A stretch of 21,005 nt of DNA. Source: an uncultured Erysipelotrichaceae bacterium. GTDB lineage: Bacteria > Bacillota_I > Bacilli_A > RF39 > UBA660. The DNA is taken from contig CADCQR010000083.1 of the NCBI GenBank assembly GCA_902803685.1, forward strand, positions 1 through 21,005, read 5' to 3'. Below, piece by piece: positions 16,611-21,005 of this stretch. The notes below the pieces were generated by a model. It made no database searches, had not been told where the DNA came from, and saw only the letters and a list, made by a program, of their open reading frames with translations. The first letter of the stretch is position 1, and each line of letters begins with the position of its first letter. The position numbers were made by a program, and so were the translations under genes.

Positions 16611-17120
16611 TTACCTGTTGGAAATAAGTCCTTCTTTATATTCTAATAATTTTTTATAGGGATGAATATTTCCTTCTCTAAATTCATTGGTTTCAATAAA
16701 TCGAGATATTTCTTCTTTTGTATACCATCTAACGCTTTCTACTTCTTCTGTTTGAAGAAGTAATTTGTTAGGATCTAATTCCATTTTTGCATAAAAAGTT
16801 TCTAGAAAACAATTCTTATATAGAACTGTATCTACATAATTAATATCTTTTACCAAGATATCAATACCAAGTTCTTCCTTACATTCTTTAACTACAGTTT
16901 CTATTGCTGTATGTTTATAAATTACATTACCTCCAGTAGTTGCAATACATGAATGTCGAGATTTGGACGTTTTTTGCATTAAAAATTCACCTTTTGCATT
17001 TTCAATGAATATTAGCGCTACCATAAAATATTTTCCTACTGGTAAATCATATTTTTCATCACGACTAACTTTTTCTTTTAAGGCATTTTTATTTTCATCA
17101 AATACTTGTACGTATTCCAT
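16611..17120 (-). CDS. Nudix hydrolase
   Basis: 169 residues from ATG 17120, preferred over GTG 17129 because AAGGAGTG sits seven bases before it. Opening MEYVQVFDENKNAL and VSRDEKYDLPVGKYFMVAL is typical of isopentenyl-diphosphate-isomerase-like or YfcD-like Nudix proteins. The Nudix box runs from GNVIYKH to KECKEELGI: the central EExG and the preceding Glu are kept, but the first box Glu is His and the Arg is Lys. The C-terminal half has EEVESVRWYTKEEI, the usual Nudix strand and helix. These enzymes cleave nucleoside diphosphate-linked compounds; the substrate here cannot be inferred. The altered box may lower or change activity. Confidence 0.85.
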   Translation of the reverse strand: MEYVQVFDENKNALKEKVSRDEKYDLPVGKYFMVALIFIENAKGEFLMQKTSKSRHSCIATTGGNVIYKHTAIETVVKECKEELGIDILVKDINYVDTVLYKNCFLETFYAKMELDPNKLLLQTEEVESVRWYTKEEISRFIETNEFREGNIHPYKKLLEYKEGLISNR

Positions 17121-17234
17121 TTTATTCACTCCTTAATTTTTTTAATATGCATATATTCTTGTAATAAGTACTCTCGATATCAGAAATAAACCAATTATTA
17201 TAAGATAAAACTTATATTATCTATTATGATTCTT

Positions 17235-17828
17235 TTACCACTCAATGATAGTTAAATTTTCAAATCTTTCATTCCAGCTATTTGCTTTTTTATCATACAT
17301 TTCCTTAGTATTATACTTATGTTTAATTGGTCTTATCGTTTTGCTAAAAATATCACTTAATCCGTATGGTGAATATATTTTAATCCCATCATTTTCCTTA
17401 GTTATACCAATAGCATGAACTGTAGCAATCCATTTATCAATTGCATCTTCTGAATTTATATAAGGTTCAACATCAATATTAAATTTTTCCTTTTTCCATA
17501 AATGCATTCTTGCTTCATTTGAAACATCTATTTCATATTCATAACCTTTTCTTTTACAATATTCATTAATCAATTTATAATATTTAATATCTGTTTCAAC
17601 TGATAAATCATTATTGTCGTAATATATAACATCTATGTCTTTTATATTATAATTTAAATCATTATTATCATAGTAATTCCAAATTGTTTGAAATATGCTC
17701 CCTGCTGCAATGTAAAAATTAGGTAATTTTAATTCTCCTATAAAATTTAAAATATCCATTAATTTGGTATTCTCTTTCAAAATTGATATCACTGTCTCAA
17801 TTTGTTCATTTAACGATTTATGTTGCAT
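17235..17828 (-). CDS. Nucleotidyltransferase-like protein (NTP_transf_6/DUF925)
   Basis: 197 residues from ATG 17828; an in-frame GTG lies three codons upstream at 17837, but AGGTAGGTG is better spaced to the ATG. Landmarks of the family: LPNFYIAAGSIFQTIWNY (residues ~48-65) with the AGxIxQxxWN signature, KDIDVIYYDNNDLS with the DxD metal pair of the nucleotidyltransferase fold, HLWKKEKFNIDVEPY in the middle, and IYSPYGLSDIFSKTIRP near the end. Members are small stand-alone cytoplasmic proteins of unknown substrate. The gene follows the LURP-like gene by about 107 bases without a clear terminator between, so cotranscription is possible. Confidence 0.85.
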   Translation of the reverse strand: MQHKSLNEQIETVISILKENTKLMDILNFIGELKLPNFYIAAGSIFQTIWNYYDNNDLNYNIKDIDVIYYDNNDLSVETDIKYYKLINEYCKRKGYEYEIDVSNEARMHLWKKEKFNIDVEPYINSEDAIDKWIATVHAIGITKENDGIKIYSPYGLSDIFSKTIRPIKHKYNTKEMYDKKANSWNERFENLTIIEW

Positions 17829-17935
17829 TTTAAACACCTACCTTGTATATCCATATATCATAGATTTTTGAAATTATTTTGTTTGTAATACTATCTTCTA
17901 TTTTACTGATAATTTTAATTCTAACAAAAGATACT

Positions 17936-18613
17936 TTACCAGTGCCATAATTTATAATCTACAGTATCTTTAAAACTTTCTATTTTCGATGGCGCATGAA
18001 ATATATCCATCGCTAGCACAATCATTAATACAAGAAGTTCGTTGACGTTTTCATCATATTCAATTTTGTAAGTATCTCCATAATATAATATTTTAGTAGA
18101 AACTTTGGCAATTTCTGTCCCTTCTTTATTAAAGATACTATATTTTAAACCTGTTATATTTCCTTTTACAATCCAACCATTATCTAACTCAAGTTTATCT
18201 TTTAAAAAGGCCTTCGACTTCAATTTTGCCATTTTTTTACCACCAATAATAAAATCAAAATCTGCAACTTTGGTTTGCATAGAAAGTGGTTTTCTTAAAG
18301 CTATTAGCTTTTCTTTAACCTCAGCAATTTCTATATTATGAGTATTATATATATGTAAATGGCACTTTATAGATGCAAATTCACCCTTTATTTTGTATTT
18401 AATTTTTTCTGTTTCATCGAATACATTCATAATATCTTTAAAAGTATATAATTTTTGATTAACTATTAAGACTTTTTTACCTTTACCAACCTTTAATAGC
18501 TTTTTCTTATCTTCATCAATTTTCTTATCTAAAATTTTTATTGCCTTTTCTGATACATCATACCCAATTGTTTCATCAAATATTTCTTTAGCTATAGTTC
18601 CCAAAATACCCAT
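17936..18613 (-). CDS. LURP-one-related (tubby-like) protein
   Basis: 225 residues, ATG 18613 after AGGAAGTG. After a charged N-terminal segment (to ~45) the protein is a run of short beta-strands in the LURP-one pattern: KVLIVNQKLYTFKDIMNVFD, KYKIKGEFASIKCHLHIYN, IEIAEVKEKLIALRKPLSM, DFDFIIGGKKMAKLKSK, WIVKGNITGLKYSIFN and YKIEYDENVNELLVLMIVLA, the last being the hydrophobic helix threaded through the barrel. Family members adopt the tubby/phospholipid-scramblase-like 12-strand barrel. Bacterial copies have no firmly known role; membrane-lipid association is suggested by fold. Ends DYKLWHW, no signal peptide. Confidence 0.8.
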   Translation of the reverse strand: MGILGTIAKEIFDETIGYDVSEKAIKILDKKIDEDKKKLLKVGKGKKVLIVNQKLYTFKDIMNVFDETEKIKYKIKGEFASIKCHLHIYNTHNIEIAEVKEKLIALRKPLSMQTKVADFDFIIGGKKMAKLKSKAFLKDKLELDNGWIVKGNITGLKYSIFNKEGTEIAKVSTKILYYGDTYKIEYDENVNELLVLMIVLAMDIFHAPSKIESFKDTVDYKLWHW

Positions 18614-18736
18614 ATTTTCACTTCCTATGCAAATGTAAATTTATTATATATTTACTATCAATATCATATTTCTATATAAAATAACAGTTTGGATTAGTTT
18701 TTTCTATATTGCAGGAATAACCATTCAACGTTGCTA

Positions 18737-18753
18737 GTCAATGTTTCATTGAC
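18737..18753. promoter_or_regulatory. Palindrome, possible operator
   Basis: GTCAATGtttCATTGAC, a perfect 7-bp inverted repeat with a 3-base spacer, about 125 bases upstream of the LURP-like start. Its symmetry and size resemble TetR- or MarR-type operators. No regulator gene is nearby; function is inference. Confidence 0.35.
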
Positions 18754-18941
18754 ACAAACATATCACAAAGACAAAATGTTCTTAGATGATTACCTATTCA
18801 GTAGCGATTACAAACTTTACAAACCTTATATTATTTATTATACACTAAAAAGTAGAGTTTCCATCCACCTACTCACAATAATATGTATAAATATCATACT
18901 AAGTTCTATTATACATTTAACTAAAATTTTATTTTTAAGTC

Positions 18942-19052
18942 TTACATTTTGATAAAGCATTTGATTATTAATTCTGCTAGTTAATGACTATTTTTTGCTT
19001 GCTTTAAAATTTTTGCCTCTTTTTCCATAGATAAATTTATTTGCTGAGACAT
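18942..19052 (-). pseudogene. Possible scrap of a small helical (antitoxin-like) gene
   Basis: ATG 19052 gives MSQQINLSMEKEAKILKQA then KNSH and TAA at 18981; the same frame continues LAELIIKCFIKM to TAA at 18944. The strand-then-helix start and the Ala/Leu/Ile helix after the stop recall ribbon-helix-helix antitoxins. No ribosome binding site is clear, and the length makes chance plausible. Confidence 0.2.
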
Positions 19053-19137
19053 ACTTCAAAAAATAGTATAATTAAAGAACAGATTGATGATTAACTTTTC
19101 ACCATCGATTATATAAAAAATTACACACTCTCCTAGT

Positions 19138-20543
19138 TTATTGGTTTATTATTCTTTTTTTAACAGCTATAACTGAAACTCTACCTATAACCACTAATAA
19201 AGCTACGCCACAAACAATATAATAGATAATATTACTATTTTGATTATTTGTATTATCATTAGTTGTTGTAGTTATATCTGTTGTATTTGAAGTTATATTT
19301 GATGAATCGTAATTGCCTGAATTTATACTTACTTCTTTTCCATCTACATATAACTTATATTGTCCATTAGAATAAATATTTGAATTTGTACTATCATCAT
19401 TTGTTAGAGAATCTAAATATGTATCAGCAATTAATGATAATACCGAATCAGATGACAGAGTTAAAGTAACACTCTTAGCTTGGTTTTCTTTGTCAATAGC
19501 ACCTTCTAAAACACTATCACTTTTCATAGTTAATGCAAGTGTTGAAATATTATCTATAATAATATCTCCTGATGCCTTTTGATTAGTCATATTTAATGTT
19601 ACATTACCACCATTAGATCCAGATGTTCCCCATTTAACAGTTGTTACTTTTAAGAAGGCTCCAGTAGAATCATTATTAGTTATTGTATTATTTTCTAATG
19701 TAATAACTGTATTAGTATTTGTAACAAAAACTATTTCACCTTTATTATTTATAATTTTAGAGTCTTTTGCTGTAAATGTAGAAGTACCTACATCTGCATC
19801 TCCTGACATTGATTGATAAATAAATATTGATTTATATGTTTCTGAATTACCATTTAATTTTGTATTAGTTGCTTCCATTGTTACATTATTTAAAGTAACA
19901 GAATTTTTACCTTCAACTACAACTCCTTCGGAAACATTATCAGTTAAATTAGCACCATTGATAAAATATCAGCAGTTGAATAAATAACTGGAGAGCCTGT
20001 CCCATTTGTCTCATAAGTTCCTTTATTTACTGTTAGAGTTCCTCCTCCAGTTACCATAACTCCGCCTGAATTATTTGATGATGTATTAATAGTAGCATCA
20101 CTAATATTAATAACACCAGTTCCATATGAAAACACAGCATTTCCGTATGAAGCATCAGCGCTGATAGTTCCACCTTTAATATTTAAAGTAGCATTATTGC
20201 TTACAAATATGGCTGCATTGGTTCCATAGAAATCATAATTATCACTATGTGAACTAGGACTTTCAGTTTTGTTTATAGTACAACTATTAATTGTACTTGT
20301 TCCTCCTGATACATATAAAGCATTTTGTTCGGCTGTTGAACTTGAGTATGTTTTATTGCTTTCTTCTTTATTTGAAGAAAATGTTGTTGCACCTGAATGT
20401 GTTACATTTGATGAACAGCTGTTTCCTCTGGGCCCTCCACTTGATTCTCCAGGTGGTTTAGCTGGTGGTTCTGCAAAAACTAAAGTTGGAATAGCAATTA
20501 ATGTAATTAAACTAATGGCAAATAAAGTTTTAATTTTTTTCAT
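19138..20543 (-). pseudogene. Beta-helix surface protein, one frameshift
   Basis: ATG 20543, after GAAGGAAAG, begins a signal peptide (MKKIKTLFAISLITLIAIPT, cleavage near VFAEPP). A Pro/Gly/Ser linker and repeated short strands rich in Thr, Ser, Asn and Gly follow (SGGTSTINSCTINK, NNATLNIKGGTISA, YGTGVINISDATIN, GGGTLTVNKGTYETNG), the pattern of a right-handed parallel beta-helix as in adhesins and pectate-lyase-like proteins. The frame breaks at a T-run (19963-19966) after VIYSTADI; the next frame continues INGANLTDNVSEGVVVEGK, reaches ATG 19878, further strands, an Asn/Thr linker, a transmembrane helix (NIIYYIVCGVALLVVIG) and a basic tail ending 19138. One added T restores about 468 residues. 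It should sit on the cell surface, anchored by the C-terminal helix, not by sortase. A frameshift in a T-run of a surface protein could be decay, error or phase variation. TATAAT lies ~20 bases upstream of the ribosome binding site. Confidence 0.8.
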
Positions 20544-20581
20544 TTTTATCTTTCCTTCTATTATCAATATTATTATACTAC

Positions 20582-20621
20582 AAAAAAAGTAGATCTTATA
20601 CAGTAGTACACTAGATTTACT
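20582..20621 (-). terminator. Rho-independent terminator after the VanZ-like gene
   Basis: On the minus strand AGTAaATCT and AGATcTACT pair over eight positions with one mismatch around a 16-base loop, followed by a T run of about six. It starts 14 bases after the VanZ-like stop codon at 20635. Confidence 0.65.
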
Positions 20622-20634
20622 TCTCTTCACAATC

Positions 20635-21005
20635 TCAAAATATTCCGAACTTTTTTCTTTTTAAAAATCCATATACAGAATATATTATTGTTTCTATAAT
20701 CACAAATGCTACACATAGTCTAAGCAAAACTATTGGTGTCGGAATATCTCCAAAATTATACCAACTTAAAATCCCAAAAACTAAAAATGTAATTATCCAC
20801 GAAAAAATAGAAGTAATGATAAATCGTTTATACTTGTATAAGATTTTATGTTTCCCAGTAGTTATTGCATACATAATAGACATACCAATCAGATTAAGAA
20901 TCATATCGTCTATATCAAATACCCCCGTATGACTTATTAATTGTATTGTTTCTATTAGTAAAACTAAGGTAACATCTATAACAATGCACTTTTTAAAATC
21001 TTTTA
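20635..21005 (-). CDS. VanZ-family membrane protein (partial, N-terminus off the right edge)
   Basis: The frame is open from the right edge to the stop at 20635, about 123 residues. The VanZ signature is clear: LLIETIQLISHTGVFDIDD followed by MILNLIGMSIMYAI, matching the ExxQ...(G/R)xxDxDDxxxNxxG core between two membrane helices. Two more helices follow (FIITSIFSWIITFLVFGIL and VLLRLCVAFVIIETIIYSVYGF), ending KRKKFGIF. VanZ proteins are multi-helix integral membrane proteins; vanZ of Tn1546 gives low-level teicoplanin resistance, while most relatives are unassigned. Here the two C-terminal helices look like an extension beyond the basic domain. The internal ATG at 20904 is not the start. Confidence 0.82.
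   Translation of the reverse strand, partial: KDFKKCIVIDVTLVLLIETIQLISHTGVFDIDDMILNLIGMSIMYAITTGKHKILYKYKRFIITSIFSWIITFLVFGILSWYNFGDIPTPIVLLRLCVAFVIIETIIYSVYGFLKRKKFGIF

Larger units (their letters stand above)
18614..19137. other. Long AT-rich gap
   Basis: About 520 bases without a supported gene. It contains a palindrome at 18737-18753, a possible short ORF with in-frame stop at 18942-19052, and a plus-strand TTGACA (18749-18754) with a weak -10-like CAAAAT 17 bases on. A plus-strand open frame to 18952 has no ribosome binding site and is not called. Confidence 0.45.

Noticed and set aside
18731..18952. Plus-strand 73-residue ORF
   Set aside because: No ribosome binding site, hydrophobic AT-driven composition, and the TTGACA upstream has a poor -10 and lies after its first ATG.

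Overview
The window comes from a very AT-rich, low-GC Gram-positive-type bacterium. Strong AGGAGG-like ribosome binding sites precede most genes. A sortase-type IPNTG sorting signal, a VanZ-family protein and a B. subtilis ydjG/ydjH/ydjI-like gene set are present, and there are no outer-membrane genes. TGG encodes Trp and at least one gene (end 5021) stops at TGA, so the code looks standard rather than Mycoplasma-like. My best guess is an uncultured gut Bacilli/Erysipelotrichia/RF39-type genome; this is inference from protein style. Every gene I can support is on the minus strand, so the layout reads from the right end to the left.

Right part (21005 to 14084): a VanZ-family membrane protein running off the edge; a secreted, membrane-anchored beta-helix surface protein split by one frameshift; a 520-base gap with a palindrome and a possible gene scrap; then single accessory enzymes: LURP-one-like protein, NTP_transf_6 nucleotidyltransferase-like protein, Nudix hydrolase, an HExxH metallopeptidase, and a divergent adenylosuccinate synthetase.

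Centre (13783 to 9384): the best candidate for a system. It is a tight four-gene operon with a recognisable promoter at one end and a terminator at the other. It encodes a membrane-anchored protein fusing a binding-protein-like region to a von Willebrand factor A domain, an XpaC-like membrane protein, a second anchored solute-binding-like protein, and an SPFH protein resembling B. subtilis YdjI. No ABC permease or ATPase is present, so the binding-protein-like domains probably act in surface sensing or assembly, not import.

Left part (9093 to 1): an accessory and decaying region. It holds a GNAT acetyltransferase with a puzzling start, uncharacterised proteins of 283, 85, 168 and 339 residues, a cysteine-rich short ORF, a frameshifted D-2-hydroxyacid dehydrogenase, a peptide deformylase with three frameshifts, the C-terminal remnant of a sortase-anchored surface protein, and a YdjG-like zinc-ribbon membrane protein interrupted by an in-frame TAA and translationally coupled to a YdjH-like TPM-domain protein. 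Several breaks are single-base deletions, mostly in short homopolymers, so true decay and assembly error must be separated before these genes are called dead.
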